This document shows positions 1 through 11,915 of a stretch of 64,000 nt of DNA, piece by piece. The DNA comes from Cristatella mucedo (Eukaryota > Bryozoa > Phylactolaemata > Cristatellidae). The notes beneath the pieces are model-generated. The model did no database searches and was not told the origin of the DNA. It worked only from the letters and a program-made list of their open reading frames with translations. Location: NCBI GenBank assembly GCA_009760855.2, contig WPIO01000002.1, positions 11,243,501 through 11,307,500 on the forward strand, written 5' to 3'. How positions within the stretch are numbered: position 1 is the first letter of the stretch; the number at the start of each line of letters is the position of its first letter. The translations under genes and the position numbers were made by a program.

Positions 1-277
1 CGGCGAGCAGCAGGTCGGCGGCGGCTACGCTCAGGATCAGCCGGAAGATGGGCGTCTGCAGGCGCGGGCTGCGCGCGATGCCGACCAGGAGCAGAGCGTT
101 GAGCACCACCGCGACGGCGATCACGATCGCCTCGAATGTCACGCCGAACAGCGCCCGATAGTCCTCGATCGGGTGCTTGCCCGCGGACGCGTTGACGAGC
201 AGCGTGAGGCGCTCCTCGACGGAACGCGAGTACGACACGCCCACGCCCGAGCCGGCCTGCTCCGCACGCAAACTCAT
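1..277 (-). CDS. Class A GPCR, first coding exon (partial at window edge)
   Basis: The minus strand is open from an ATG at 277 to the window edge, giving 92 residues of a seven-transmembrane receptor. About 45 extracellular residues carry a possible N-glycosylation site (NAS, residue 28). A hydrophobic first helix follows with the conserved Asn (VVLNALLLVG), then a basic loop (IARSPRLQT) and the start of helix 2 with a Leu-Ser-x-Ala-Ala-Ala-Asp-Leu pattern, which is the class A L-x-x-x-D signature. The family is known to couple extracellular ligands to G proteins at the plasma membrane. The ligand cannot be inferred from this piece. The rest lies beyond position 1. The start is the first in-frame Met before helix 1. 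The exon is GC-rich like the other host coding exons here. Confidence 0.68.
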   Translation of the reverse strand, partial: MSLRAEQAGSGVGVSYSRSVEERLTLLVNASAGKHPIEDYRALFGVTFEAIVIAVAVVLNALLLVGIARSPRLQTPIFRLILSVAAADLLLA

Positions 278-1320
278 GCCAAGCGGCGGCGGCGGCAGCG
301 GGCGGCGTCGTCGGCAGCGCTGAGGCCGGCGGTCCGCCTCCTCGTCGCCTCCGACGTCTCGGCGGTCCTCAGAGTGCGCTTAACCTCCGCAGCAGCAGCA
401 GCAGCGATGGAGACTTCGCAACCGCAACACCGCATGCCGAGACGGATGAACGGCGGCAGCCAGCGGCGGCGGCAGCGGCCGCGACGATAGCGAGGCGGTC
501 AAAGGCCCAGCGGAGGGGAGACCTCAGTAATCGAGTACTCGGTGGGCAGCCTCGTTCCCGACTCAACGGCAGCCGTTCTATTGGCCAAAGAAGGAATGAG
601 GACCACTGGCCGGCATGGTCGGCGTTTACCGGCGATTCCGCTCGGGTGCATGTCCCCAGGCGCGTTTGCTCGGGAGCGTTTGCTCATATGCGTTCTTGAT
701 TCAACCATGCACATGCGTGCGATCGCTCGTCCTGTTTGCTGGCAGCGGGTACACGCTGTCCGGCTCGGGCGAGCACGCCAGCGTGACCTGCTCGAATTAG
801 TCCGGACTCGCTCCCATGAATGTTAGGAGTGCGAATGCGGCTCGACGGGTGGCTTGACTCGTGCGGCGCTATCGAATCCTCGAGTATCCTTTGGTAGCGC
901 TCGATAAGAAAAGAACGTACACACACGCCCGGGTGCCCACTGTACTAGAACCGATAATAGGATCGTAATGTAACTCCGACTGCACTATGACGGGGGCCTT
1001 CGAGAGGGGCCCCCGATGCCCGCCTAATCGCGATCCGCCGGGAGCAACGAATTCGATGCGGCGAAAAAATTCGCAAGCCTGCCTCGGCGAATTCATGCAC
1101 AAAGCTAATTAAAACTTCGTAAATTATATGGTGAGCCATTTTGCTTTTGTGCGGTGGTGCGGGACTTATCTGATCGTGACAAATAAGTTTCTGAGAAACT
1201 CCTCTGTAATGATAATAAGAATGTCAGCGAAATCACATCGGCATACTCGATATGATCTTCTTGGCCGCGCTGTCGTTCTATAATTTTGACGCATCTGTGA
1301 TCAAATAGCTCATTAGCTCA
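278..1320. other. GPCR 5' flank, no gene seen
   Basis: This is GC-rich to about 900 and then ordinary host DNA. Short ORFs on both strands show no family resemblance. It probably holds the GPCR promoter and 5' UTR, but I see no clear TATA box or other motif. Confidence 0.5.
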
Positions 1321-1324
1321 CAAT

Positions 1325-1765
1325 AAAGCATTGTACAATTCCCAATTGAAATCTTTTGGTGATCGAGCCTCGACTCCGTAAGCACCGAAAGTCTGGAATT
1401 CGCTTCTGGCTACGACCACTTCCAGTGACTATGACCTTGCATCCATTAAGTCTTAGCTAAAGACGCATCTGTTCCGGTCAGCTTCACCTCGCGAACTTGT
1501 CTTTTTTGTTCCGCCGTGCTTTGCATGTATACCTGTGCATGATTCAGTGCATCTTACTAGCCAGAGGTCACACTAACCGGTGGCCATGACTGCTTTGTCA
1601 TGTTTGCTTTAGCGTGCATGACGAAGCAAGATGCTTAGCTGTTTTGAATGCTTGATACCGTGCTTGTTACTCTCCCAACGTATATTGATTTTCTTGCAGC
1701 GAACTGTAAAGCTCGTGAATAGAGATCGAGTGCTCTCAGGATGCTATACGAACGGCAGGTTTCAT
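1325..1765 (+). mobile_element. CR1-like LINE 3' fragment
   Basis: This is a degraded copy of the LINE 3' end found intact at 13190-14325. The shared order is a 'tggaattc' stretch from the end of the reverse transcriptase, a noncoding segment rich in 'gcatg', 'ttcttgcagcgaactgtaaagc', and a tail resembling 'cctagaaagagattgagttctctgagggcgc'. The 5' end is truncated, as is usual for LINEs. Confidence 0.6.
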
Positions 1766-1878
1766 TTTAGTTTATAATAGTTTCAATACTTGCCAGCTCC
1801 TACCCATGCGAGGATGTGATTACAGGCCCTCACCTAATAATTATTGTGAAACCGGCGGCCGCTAAGTGTACACAGGCG

Positions 1879-1880
<2 letters not shown>

Positions 1881-1970
<90 letters not shown>
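1881..1970. repeat. (GA)n microsatellite, 45 units
   Basis: A perfect GA dinucleotide run. It creates artificial Arg-Glu and Leu-Ser ORFs on both strands, which are not genes. Confidence 0.98.
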
Positions 1971-1972
<2 letters not shown>

Positions 1973-2059
1973 CCCTTTAACTTTTGAAGGTTCTGGATTT
2001 TACCAACTGACACAGCAGACAAAATTACGGAAGTGGAACATACTTTCTCATTCCTGAAG

Positions 2060-3670
2060 CTGCGACGCGACCACTGCTTCCACCGGCACGGCCCGGTAAA
2101 TGGTGCTTGTTCAAGGGTGTCCGTTTAGGTTCGTGCATTTCCTGAGCAAGGAAGCCGGATTGGTTGACTGGTCCAAGTGAATTAAGCAACATTTAAGTCA
2201 CACAGAAGAGCTTGAACTCAATTAAATGCTTGATCGTGAGTCAGTGACAAGCTCCTGAATTTTGCACCAGTTGCAGACGATTAAGAACGTTAGCCTGGAG
2301 TTCTGAATAACGAGAATTTCAGTAATCGAGACACGGTTTCACAAACGCCAGAACTAGCTTGACTGCCGAACTCCTGTCCAAGCAGGCCCTAATTTTAGCG
2401 AATTGGCTGACTCGACTTCGCAGGAAAAGTGTTCGTCTAATGACAAGTCGTGTTAAAACAGTACGCCTAGATTACGATCAGACGTCGCCGTCGTGATGCT
2501 AGAGGAAGCTACCTTGAGGAGGTCTTCCAACTTTTGGGTGTCATTAGGTTTACCCACTACTACTATTACGCTCACCTCATCAGCTTTAAGTAAGTTAGTA
2601 GACGTCTGTTGAATAAATGTGAATGTCGTCGATGCAGGCTATGAAAATGAGAGACACAAATATCCAATGGATGAGATATTTGGACATTCCGTACATTTTA
2701 TAGCAATGCTCTCATCCACTCCTGACTGGAAGTTCATTACTGGATGATTGCCTAACGACTTTTTAAAAATAGCGAAATTAATGTGGTCACGCAAACTTTT
2801 ATTTGTATCATGATAAGCAACTATAATTAAATGGCTAGCTACATTGAAGCCTTTGTTCGGTGTAAAAGATCGCGCATGTATTCACCAATTCCACGTGCCT
2901 TGGGCGACACAGCAGTGGACGACCCGGGTAACGAAAGTCGTGCAGCAGATATGGTCTCTGCTCGCAGACCGAAGCAGCTGTAATGGTAATGGCTCGGCAA
3001 CCCATATGCAATTAAAAGCAATGTAGGTATTAGTCAGTATGCACACATTCGACTCGAGCACAGATTGAATGCCAATGCATCAAGAAGCACTTCGCTGAAA
3101 GCAGGAAACCGGAACCTTGACAAATCGACTGGTTAGAGCACTGGCATGGAATGAAAAGGTTGCAGGATCATTCCCAAGGTTAGGCAAACGTTTTGCCCGT
3201 GCACTTGGTCCCCTTGGACAGACTGTCTTTGGTCGTTGTATATTTTAAAATTCAAAGGGCTTTCTGCAGGCTGCATTGCTAAAAAAAAGGACCACGCCCA
3301 CTACTGTACATCGGCTGATATGCTCACCGAAGACAGATGTTCGTAAAGCTTATTCGACAGAGGAAACGCCACTATGGCACATCGCACGTAACATGCAGTG
3401 TATGTAACGCATAGCTCAGCATCGATGCCCAGCTCGGTATAGTCAAGGTCAAGTAAGGTATTCACGAGCTTGCAATGCCACCGGTCGTGGTCGGCATTAG
3501 CACCATGCCTCCACTGCTTATCAATAGATGCCCGACGGCCCTCGGCCTGCACGAAACAGAAAGTCATGCAGCCGAGACGTGCCCAAGTCTGCAACGAAGT
3601 CCGGCCGAACGTCCTGCGGTGTCAGAAACTGTTGCGAACGCAGTTAGGCACGAAGCTTCTCCACAGACAC
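2060..3670. other. Intergenic host DNA, nothing recognised
   Basis: No long ORF, repeat tail or RNA gene stands out. The region lies 3' of the DIABLO-like terminal exon and may include its 3' UTR next to 3679. Confidence 0.5.
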
Positions 3671-3678
3671 GGTGCTGA

Positions 3679-3998
3679 TCAGACGGTGCCAGATTTCCTC
3701 GATTCGACGACCGTCTCGACGGGCTCACCGTTGTCTTTTCCGCTGAAGGACGCCGAAGGTGGTGGCGAAGGCTCAACCGCACATTCGGGTGCTGCCGTTC
3801 CTACGTCGCCGAGGCCACCGCCAGATGGCCGCGAGCTTGCAGCAGCGCGCCGGGCGGCCGCGGCCGACGCTCGAATCTCGGCGGCCTCGTGCTTGGCCAG
3901 CACCGAGGCCAGCTCGTGCGAGCGCTCGCGAGCCGTGGCGGCGCTCTGCTGGGCCGAGCGCAGCACTTCGGCTAGGCGAGAGGCCGTGGAGTCGGCTC
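3679..3998 (-). CDS. DIABLO: DIABLO/SMAC-like protein, terminal coding exon
   Basis: The minus strand has a splice acceptor (tccgcaccgcag) just above 3998, followed by an open frame to a TGA at 3679-3681. The product is an Ala/Glu/Arg-rich helix (motifs LAEVLRSAQQSAATARERSH and VLAKHEAAEIRAS) and then a Pro/Ser-rich tail. This matches in position and character the last helix of DIABLO, which follows a 'GAD' turn; here the exon also opens with GAD. DIABLO is a mitochondrial intermembrane protein that, once released, blocks IAP proteins. The exon enters with two bases of a split codon, while the 8860-9135 exon ends in phase 0. An unseen small exon, encoding about 20 residues, is therefore needed between them. 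The family assignment rests on the combination of three exons. Confidence 0.5.
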
Positions 3999-4584
3999 CT
4001 GCGGTGCGGACAGCAGGGAAAGACGTTCACCGTGGGGGGGGGGACAAGACGATCGCTAGCAGAATCGAGAGAAGCACGACGACGAGCCGACAAGACAGGA
4101 AGCAGAAATACGAAAACGAAGCGACTGCAGAGGGGACGCTAAGTTTGTGGCAAATTCACGATTCCGGGCGGCTGCTGCTGCTGAAGATGAAGACAGACGA
4201 CTCGGTCTCTAACTTGGTTAGATTGGCTATTGCCTAGCCTGTGCCTACAGGCCAGCAAACTGCAGTGCTATTATTCCGATGCGTTACTCCTCGAACGAGC
4301 CAAACGAACACCGGCGGCGGCAGTGTGTGCTGCCAGCATTATTCAATAAGTCGAGCAGAAATGCACGGCATGTGCACGTCAACGGTGAATGCTGACCCGT
4401 TACATGTCACAAGCGACTGGCACGTGACAATGAATACGAAGCAGTAAATGCTAGCCTCTATTTTGAAGGCTTTGGCGGCTAGAGTGTTGAAATGCTTGCT
4501 GGGAGCCTAAGATAAAACCTCTGATCGATTGCTTGCTGTGCCTGTAACTAACTGCATGTCTATCCGATACAGTGCCTTCAGTTA

Positions 4585-5070
4585 ATATGTTTCCAAAGCT
4601 TGTAACTCACTACCGACTGACATAACGCCATCTCCTGATCTGACCACATTTAAAAAGAAGCTGAAAACCTACGTGCACCACACAATATCATTGCTCTGGC
4701 TGCATACATTGTCCTTTAATGTGGTTGTATGCGATGAAATTGAGTGCGTCGTCATGACTAAGGCAGCACTGACTGAGCCTTTGTAGAGCACCACCAGCGG
4801 TCCTTTATTTTTTCCGTGTGCTTTGCTTACCTGTGCATTATTGAGCGTTACTACCCTGGGTCTAACTAACCAGCAGGTCTTTTGTATGCTTTCGCATGCT
4901 TGTCTTAGCATGATAACTGTGTGCTTTTGAATGCTTGCCTAAGCAAGATACATTGCTTTACAATAACTATTTGCTATTGCTTCTCTTGCAGCGAGTTGCA
5001 AAGCACCTGAATAGAGAACAAGTTCTCATCGGATGCTATAAAAAGAAAACAATTAACAATAATATTATTC
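4585..5070 (+). mobile_element. CR1-like LINE 3' fragment
   Basis: A 5'-truncated copy. It begins in the end of the reverse transcriptase ORF ('tgtaactcactaccgactga...acatttaaaaagaagctgaaaa', parallel to 13985-14045), continues through the 'gcatg'-rich 3' UTR and ends with a decayed hairpin tail near 5035. Confidence 0.65.
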
Positions 5071-5849
5071 TTAATGTTATATCCTGGACAGAAGCAAAAG
5101 ATTGAGGCAATATTTACATTCATCAACTTCAGCTTTAGAGGTAGTAACCAAGTTATGTCCACACTACTGCACAGAAACTAGTTAATCTATCTAACTGTGA
5201 TCTCCATGTCTTGCACAACGATCGGGAGGAAGATGGTAACAGGAAGGAACATTTTGATCTGTCCCACCGACAGTACCTGATACATAAGAAAAATGACGAT
5301 CTTTTTTTTACACCAATTAAGTGTTTACCAAAATAAAATATCCCTCGTGCGCATGCCACCAAGCCATATGCTTTTTGTCACAAATTTTAGCCATCACGAT
5401 AGCATCGCAGTGATATGCATGGGCTCTTCGAGATCCTGCATCCGTACGACCGATCCATGATAACAGGTGCTGGGAAAAAATTCCAATAAGGTATGGGGCA
5501 ATCAATAATGGGCTACTGGCATGTTAGTTAGCTGCAGAAAATGATCAAGCGAGCACGAGTTGGAGCTCGAGCAATCGCATGGGTACGCTTTGCAATCGGC
5601 TGCAGTTTGCGATCCTCTAAGTGTGCAGTGCATACGGCCACAGCGACAGTGCTCACTTCCTCAGCTCACGCTCTCGATTTTCCGTTCACCCGTAGAGCAG
5701 CGGCACCACTCAAGTAGAAAATATTACAAGCTCTAACGGGATATCGTTACCACATGCTCACTCGTGCCGAAGGTCTACATTACGCGGCCGGTCCATGACG
5801 TTTCCTTCGGCTGAAAACTTTCGGGGCTTTAGCCATGTTATATTCGGTG

Positions 5850-6390
5850 CCTAAATATTAATAACAATAACAATAATAGTATTAATATATTGGTGCCTAA
5901 ATAATAATAATAATAATAGTATTAACATATTTTTTATACTGCCCTCAGAGAACTCAATCTCTTTCTAGGCACTTTACAATGGCTGTAAAGGAAGCATGAT
6001 CAAATGGTTAGCCTGTGATGGTGCCTTGATGTGTCAAGGAACCCAACAATGGAAAAATGCCAACAATTAAAATGAACGCTCTACTTAAATTCCAAGAGAC
6101 TTTTCTTATAAGCACTAAGCCAGCCCATTATGTGCTTGACCGAGCAGAATGTCTGCAAGCCCTAAGCACAAGGTCAATCCGCTTTAACCAACAGCAACTC
6201 AGCAATAATTAGGAGTGTGGCAAATCACTCGTCTAAAATGTGGGAGTGAGCAGACAGGAAACCAACATTTCAAGCTTGTGCATTTATCTTTCTAGGGCAT
6301 GACAGCCAACGAGCTAATGGATCTCACCAGTAAGGAAGCAAGATTGTATAAGTCGCTCAGATGCTTCAACGACATTCGTCCATAGTATGA
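5850..6390 (-). mobile_element. CR1-like LINE 3' fragment
   Basis: The minus-strand tail appears on the plus strand as an ATT-repeat-derived run followed by 'gccctcagagaactcaatctctttctaggcactttaca'. It then runs into LINE 3' UTR sequence. The copy is 5' truncated with no ORF left. Confidence 0.65.
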
Positions 6391-6504
6391 AGGCTTCCTG
6401 AAAGATAACCATGTAACATTACAATAAGCAGATAAAAACAAAAACAGACAGGCTTATATGCCTGTACCACAGCACAGCTGCAAGCACTACTAGTATTACA
6501 ATCT

Positions 6505-6590
6505 CTTCCCACCTCATTGGTTTGGCCCAAGTGCTACCCTTTGACGACCTAGGTCGCGGGCTCGAGTCCCGTGACATATGCCTGGTGGCA
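6505..6590 (+). repeat. tRNA-like SINE head (family B)
   Basis: Contains a tRNA-like block with an A-box-like 'ggtttggcccaag' and a B-box-like 'gggctcgagtccc', resembling the heads at 16640-16745 and 63775-63868 (both minus). It is not a functional tRNA gene, because no acceptor stem closes around it. Confidence 0.45.
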
Positions 6591-6954
6591 TATGCAAGTA
6601 CCTGGATAGAACTTCTATACATATCGACATGTAAAGCCAAACCAAGCAGTCTCTAGTCCAGGCAGCATCGTATCGGGTCATCACATTTGCTACCGTATCG
6701 TGTCAGGCATTTGCAAAGCGACCGACAGTACCACATATGCATGACAGGCTTCCTCAGCACCAAATGAGAGCTATAAATAGGTAGGACTTACGAATTTCTG
6801 ACGTTTAAATATCTAGTGGCGACAATAAATATTTGAGCGGTCAACAGTATACTGACTTTGCTTTAAAAGATTTGCGACCGCATACGGTCTTTTTTTAGGA
6901 TGGGGGAATCAAATATCCGTTGACGACCTTATTCGGGCAAGCACCTAATTTAAT

Positions 6955-7410
6955 ACTTTGAACAATAATGTAATGTAATGTATCTCCGTCTGTAACTCCA
7001 CAAAGCCACAGAGACTATGTGGGAGTTATGCAGGAGAGTGTTGTATAGCCCACTCACAGCCTAAGCTACATTCGGTCGTCAATACGCTTCATCTCATGCA
7101 ACAAAGAGAAAGTAGGAAGCATAGCAGATTCAGGAGAGCAGTTGAGGTAGTGAGTAGCATGGAAGTAGCAGCTCAGGACCGCCGGAGAAGATGTGCCATA
7201 GTCGGCAGCAGGAGAGTAGTTGTCGTTGCATAAGAATTGTGGAAGCGAGTTCCACAGTCTAGGACCTGCAGAGCTAAAGCTTCTGTCGCCAACGGTCTTT
7301 AAAGCAGAGGAATGAACAGCTAATTTATTGTCCATACGGGAACTGAGGGCACGAGGAGGCTGAAACTGGTGCAGCAGTTCAGCTAGGTATGGAGGAGCCA
7401 TGCCGTGATT
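6955..7410 (-). mobile_element. LINE fragment with reverse transcriptase C-terminus
   Basis: The minus ORF 7066-7401 encodes the typical end of a CR1/Rex-type reverse transcriptase: PPYLAELLHQFQPPRAL, GDRSF, and RLWNSLPQF. The tail end near 6960 is ATT/TAATG-like. It differs enough from the main LINE to be a second subfamily. Confidence 0.65.
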
Positions 7411-8180
7411 AAAAAAGAGCTGTTAGAGCACTATAACACTGCTTTATTAGTCTTGGCTAACATATGAGATGCCAAAACCATAGTGACCTACATGAGTTAT
7501 ATATAATGTGCTCCCTGAAATTATGAGACGATAGTTCAATTTAACGCACGCATTTAGAAAACTGAAATAGTTAAAACCTAGGATACAATTTTAAAGAATT
7601 CTTTAATTCCTTGTTTACCAGAAAACCCTGCTAATTTTTTTCTTTCCACCGCATCATTGAATTTTATTATCTCTTCGAACCGTATCAAACTTATGGTTGT
7701 GAATTCTCAAATTAGCATGGTTCAAACTCTCAATGATTGCTGAAAAATTGTACAGTACGGCTGGTGAGATAGATTTTTATTGAATCGGATACTAGATGCA
7801 TCTAGTAATTCTTACTTTGCAGCGCTCCGACGGTACTAGAAAATAATATCTGTCGAAAATGGTGACTATGTCGGCAGTCAGGAATTGCCCGAGGGCAATT
7901 CCTAAATAATACTAATAACTAAATAATAACCAAATAACTAAAACAATAACTAATAACTAAAACAGCAGGATCATCATCAGCATATTTTTCACCCGGTAAA
8001 ATAAGTAGGTAGCATGTCCGATTTGTTACAAACATTGCTAACTCATGCAAATCATATGCTCTTGTGAAACTTTGTTGACCTGCAGCAGTCCATGAACAAA
8101 CTGAATTATCAGAGATTATAAATCGATTCTCAGTGTGCATAGATTTTTCAGGCCAGCACTATATACATACATACATTCAT

Positions 8181-8312
<132 letters not shown>

Positions 8313-8859
8313 TTCGACAACTGTTTCTAGGTATAACCCCTGATTCAAAGAAAGAGACACTCCAGCTTAGAGGATATCGGCACTCGATTATATTTTGGTT
8401 AAGATTCGGAGGGTCGGTCATAGTAAACGACCATGGATGTGGTGCAGCCAGCAATTCGTTAAGAGTGGGCTGAACCTCCTCGGATGAGGGTTGAACCTTG
8501 AGCTCGACTGGGCCAGCCATCGTTGCAAGCAGTGTACTCATTCGGATTCACACTGCCATAACTACCAAAGCCCTGGGTAGACCCCTTCTATGCCCTGGTG
8601 GTGACCCGAAATCCGACGAGGAACGATCAGAAACATGCTTGCTTTGAGGTTCGAGTTCTCGGCACAATGCATAGAAATCTGAAGGGCTAATTAATCATGC
8701 ACACAAGTGAAACTAGTTGACGAGAGGAAGGAGGGGTTGTTGCTTTCATGACTGATTAACAATTAGCCGAGATAATCACATAACTATCATCACAGCTATG
8801 GAGGTAATCAAATAATGAGCTGCAGAATCATGCACCACAAACTGGCTTAGGAAACTCAC

Positions 8860-9135
8860 GTCTCTTTGGCGACTGACATCAAGCAACTGCGACCGTGCAA
8901 GCACGACTGTGTCCCACTCGTCTGCCGAACCATTAGCCACTACATCCAATTTGGCAGCTAACCTCGAGATCTTCTGCAGGCTGTACACCAGCGCAGTGGC
9001 TGCGTTGGTGAAGTCTTGTTCAGCCTCAAGCACAGCGGCCACTGATAGCTCTATTAAAGCCATCAGTGATGCTGCAGCTACCGTCGACGCATGTCGCAGT
9101 GTGAGTGCCTCAGAAGACTTATGAAAACTGGCAGG
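8860..9135 (-). CDS. DIABLO: DIABLO/SMAC-like protein, central exon
   Basis: The 276-bp exon is bounded by a strong acceptor (ttcttttcacag, just above 9135) and a consensus donor (GAC|GTGAGT at 8854-8859). It is in phase 0 at both ends. It begins PASFHKSSEALTLRHASTV, sharing the SSEAL-x-x-R motif with the start of mature DIABLO. It continues as a long helical segment with ALIELSVAAVLEAEQDFTNA and SADEWDTVVLARSQLLD, in the order of the DIABLO helices, including the acidic DE-W turn. DIABLO forms an arch-shaped helical dimer that sequesters IAPs. Alternatives would be another helical bundle protein, but the three exons together favour DIABLO. Confidence 0.68.
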
Positions 9136-9299
9136 CTGTGAAAAGAAAAACAATAAAGTATACGAGCCATTGCTAATACAGAAGAGGCTGTATTTTGGCA
9201 ATCTTGACAAAATAAGGCCAAGGCAGATCCTACCACCATCAGGTCAAAGCAACTGTGACTGTTCTAAAGATATCGATTACAGTTGCTGGCACGTATCCA

Positions 9300-9412
9300 T
9301 TACTGCAATAATAACAATAATAATTATAATAAATTTACACAGTGCCTCAGAGAACGTAATATCTTTTTAGGCACTTTATACATATGCTGTACAGGAAGCA
9401 TGACAGTAACAA
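9300..9412 (-). mobile_element. CR1-like LINE 3' tail
   Basis: Plus-strand 'aataataacaataataattataata' then 'cagtgcctcagagaacgtaatatctttttaggcacttta'. This is a very short, diverged 3' end on the minus strand. Confidence 0.55.
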
Positions 9413-9420
9413 CTCTTTAT

Positions 9421-9490
9421 TGCATGGTTCGAGAGGGGGCGATAGCCACCAAGGCTCTTCTGCGGAAATATTAGCAAGGCTGTTGGCTCA
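9421..9490 (+). repeat. Partial SINE (family A) 3' part
   Basis: The segment 'ggcgatagccaccaaggctcttctgcggaaata' matches the body of the family A SINE at 9991-10187 but lacks the tRNA-like head. Confidence 0.45.
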
Positions 9491-9990
9491 GCAAAGCTTA
9501 ACTTTTACGGTGCCTAAATGTACAATACGGTCAGAATAGGAACATGCACGTAGCATAGATGCTAGGAGGCAAATGGGCAACACCGACTGCTGACGACTTG
9601 GCTTCCCAGAAACCGTGCCACGCATGCGAGAAAGACATTCGAAACAGCCTCGAATCCTGGTCGGGATGATATCTGCAAGGGGTCCACTTCAAGGGCACGC
9701 AAACCAGCCACTTGTCAAGCTGCTAGGATGCAAGTCTCAGCAATGCACCAGCGGTCGGAGCAAGGCCGACACGTGCTGTCTTGCTGAGAGCTTCCACACC
9801 CGGCCTGGTACCACATAATTGGGCTGCCGGTCCCCACGTTCACGTTCGCAAATTTGGGAGATGCACTAGATGTGTTCAATCATATAGGACCAGCACGAAG
9901 TGCTGCATTTTTCTGCCGAAACACTTCCTTGAACATAATGTCAGCTGCGTACGCACAATTGATTGCAAGAGCTATTGCAATTGGTATGGT

Positions 9991-10187
9991 GAGCCGTGAT
10001 GGCACACTAGGTAAGGCAGTTGCTTTCACGACGTCGGTCCCGAGATCGTGGGTTCGATTCCTGCGGTGGGCGATCGGGTTCGATTCCTGCGGTGGGCGAT
10101 CCTTCATCGCCACTGCAAGCAGTGGTGATAGCCGTAAAGGCTCTTCTGTCGCTATACAAAAAGAGGCTGTTTAATCTGCTAGGATTC
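9991..10187 (+). repeat. tRNA-derived SINE (family A)
   Basis: Starts 'gagccgtgatggcacactaggtaaggc' with an A-box-like element. It has a B box (ggttcgattcc) and ends with the body 'gtggtgatagccgtaaaggctcttctgtcgctata' plus 'aaaaagaggctgtt'. Related copies lie at 54177-54330 (plus) and 61528-61693 (minus). This copy carries a 26-bp tandem duplication of the B-box region (10050-10075 and 10076-10101). Confidence 0.75.
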
Positions 10188-11087
10188 AACGTATTTCGGC
10201 CATGCAGGCATTAAGCTAGGCAAACCTGTGCAATGCGATGAGCAACCTTGCACAAGCAGCAAAGGAGGAAACTTACACAAGAAGCCCGTGGGGAGGTAAC
10301 TGCTCGGAAGAGCACGATGAACAAGTCAATTATAGAGCACGAGCTTCACTGGTCAGAGGGAGCCAGTGTAGTCAACCAGCGGAAGGCACCAAAGCAACCA
10401 GCGGGTAGTAGTCTAAGCGAAGTACTGAATTTTGCTCAGGCAGCATGGACTGCATGGAATGACTATATGCCTGGAGCGTCCATAGCTGAACATAACGCAG
10501 AGCAAAGGCAGTTTTTTTTTTAGGTCTGCTCTCGTAAATGCCAACGCCGACGTCGATGGCTCCCCCTGTTGGGTCGATCGCTTGGCAGAGCAGCATGACG
10601 CTGTACTGACAGCCAGCGGGGTGTCTTTGAAACCCAGTTTTAGCTCTGCTTGTGCAGAGACACGGGAAGCGAACCAGCTTCTGTGAGACGTGACGACCCT
10701 CTTTCACGTGACTTGACTCTTTCTGACTGCATTGCCTCGACAAGTCTTTCGGCTGATACAGCAACACAATCTACTCACATATCGAGGCAAGTGGTCATGT
10801 GGCACTTGCGGCTCACGAGTCGACATACACGAGTCGTCGTACATGCTGGCAATTATGGGTCACTGTAAGAAGGCTGTATTATACGTATGGAACAACTTGC
10901 CGAGGCTCAAAACGCTGCTGGCTGTCTAGAAAGAAGGTTCAACTAAGGAAGCTTCACGAGCCTATTACTAATTCGGTGGAGGAGTAAAACCATGCCGCAA
11001 TTTCTCGCCCTGCGAACATTCTGCCGTAACGTCGTTACATCGCGACCGCAACGCTTGTCCGGCGTTTGATGCCGTGCCAGGCTCTTA

Positions 11088-11650
11088 TATAATAATAATA
11101 ATAATAATAATGCACTTGATAAAGCGCCCTCAGAGAACTTAATCTCTTTCTAGGCGCTTTACATTTGCTGCAATGTGAAATGCAATTGAATGGTAAGTAA
11201 AATCATGCTTGAAAAACAAACAAAATGAATAATATGGTTAGGGGTGACATGCACAGGGTCAGCATGCAAATGTGGTTAGTGGCAGCATGCACAGTGTCAG
11301 CACGCATAAGCACATGAAGGGCGAATCACATGGACCCACTAAATGCTGTCCTAAATAGGTGTTTTTTTTAAGTTCCTTTTAAATGTGGTCAGGTCAGGGG
11401 ATGTTCTGATGCAGGTCGGGAGGGAGTTCCAGGCTTTGGGAGCATACGAAATAAATGCACGGTCTCCAAATAGATCAAACGAGACCTCTGCATCGATTCT
11501 GCAAGGTGTCCGCGTCATGCATCAGCTGCGTCGAGCTATGCTGCCCTTCACAGATGCGCTCGCAGCCGCAGTAGAAGAGGAATCAGAGCTGAAGCTCACT
11601 CGCGCAGGTTCAGTCGGCACTAGAAATGGGGCGGGTATGGTAGCGGCTGA
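11088..11650 (-). mobile_element. CR1-like LINE 3' fragment
   Basis: Minus-strand copy with a clean tail: an ATT microsatellite (11090-11111), then 'gcacttgataaagcgccctcagagaacttaatctctttctaggcgcttta'. It continues into the reverse transcriptase end near 11380-11480 ('gggatgttctgatgcaggtcgggagggagttccaggctttgg'). It lies in the presumed first intron of the DIABLO-like gene. Confidence 0.75.
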
Positions 11651-11783
11651 CGCTTTTCTTATGAAGACTGTCTAATAAACAGCAATACCACTCGTGTAGT
11701 TAGGGGCCACATCTGCATGCTCCTCGGTACGCAGGGCGAAGTCGCACACATGTTACGCAAGCACAGCCACTGACCTCACTAAC

Positions 11784-11915
11784 GTCATTGAGCGAAACCT
11801 CTTTTACGCTAGCGGCGAGGACCAGGCCAACCGCAGGCTGCCCAAGGAAGCGCTTTTTGATGCCAGTTCGTAGACCGACGAAAGCGGCACGTGCCAACCG
11901 GCGAGCAGCGATCAT
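11784..11915 (-). CDS. DIABLO: DIABLO/SMAC-like protein, first exon with mitochondrial presequence
   Basis: The ATG at 11915 begins an Arg/Ala-rich amphipathic segment (MIAARRLARAAFVGLRTGIK) typical of a mitochondrial targeting peptide. A short hydrophobic stretch (PAVGLVLAASV) and KEVSLND follow. A donor lies at GAC|GTTAGT (an alternative GAG|GTCAGT is 9 bp further, same phase), so the exon joins the 8860-9135 exon in phase 0. DIABLO is imported to the intermembrane space and cleaved to expose an Ala-starting IAP-binding tetrapeptide. Here the candidates near the cleavage region (AASV, ASVK) lack the usual Pro at position 3. The ATG lies 53 bp from the divergent CCDC169-like start. Confidence 0.58.

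Noticed and set aside
3470-4237. 255-residue plus-strand ORF
   Set aside because: Shadow of the GC-rich minus-strand DIABLO-like exon. No domain, and codon use looks like a reverse-strand frame.
9991-10075. tRNA gene
   Set aside because: A and B boxes are present but there is no cloverleaf with paired acceptor stem. It is a multi-copy SINE.
10372-10767. 131-residue minus ORF as an upstream DIABLO exon
   Set aside because: It lies between plausible exons but has no resemblance to DIABLO and no clean splice sites in phase.
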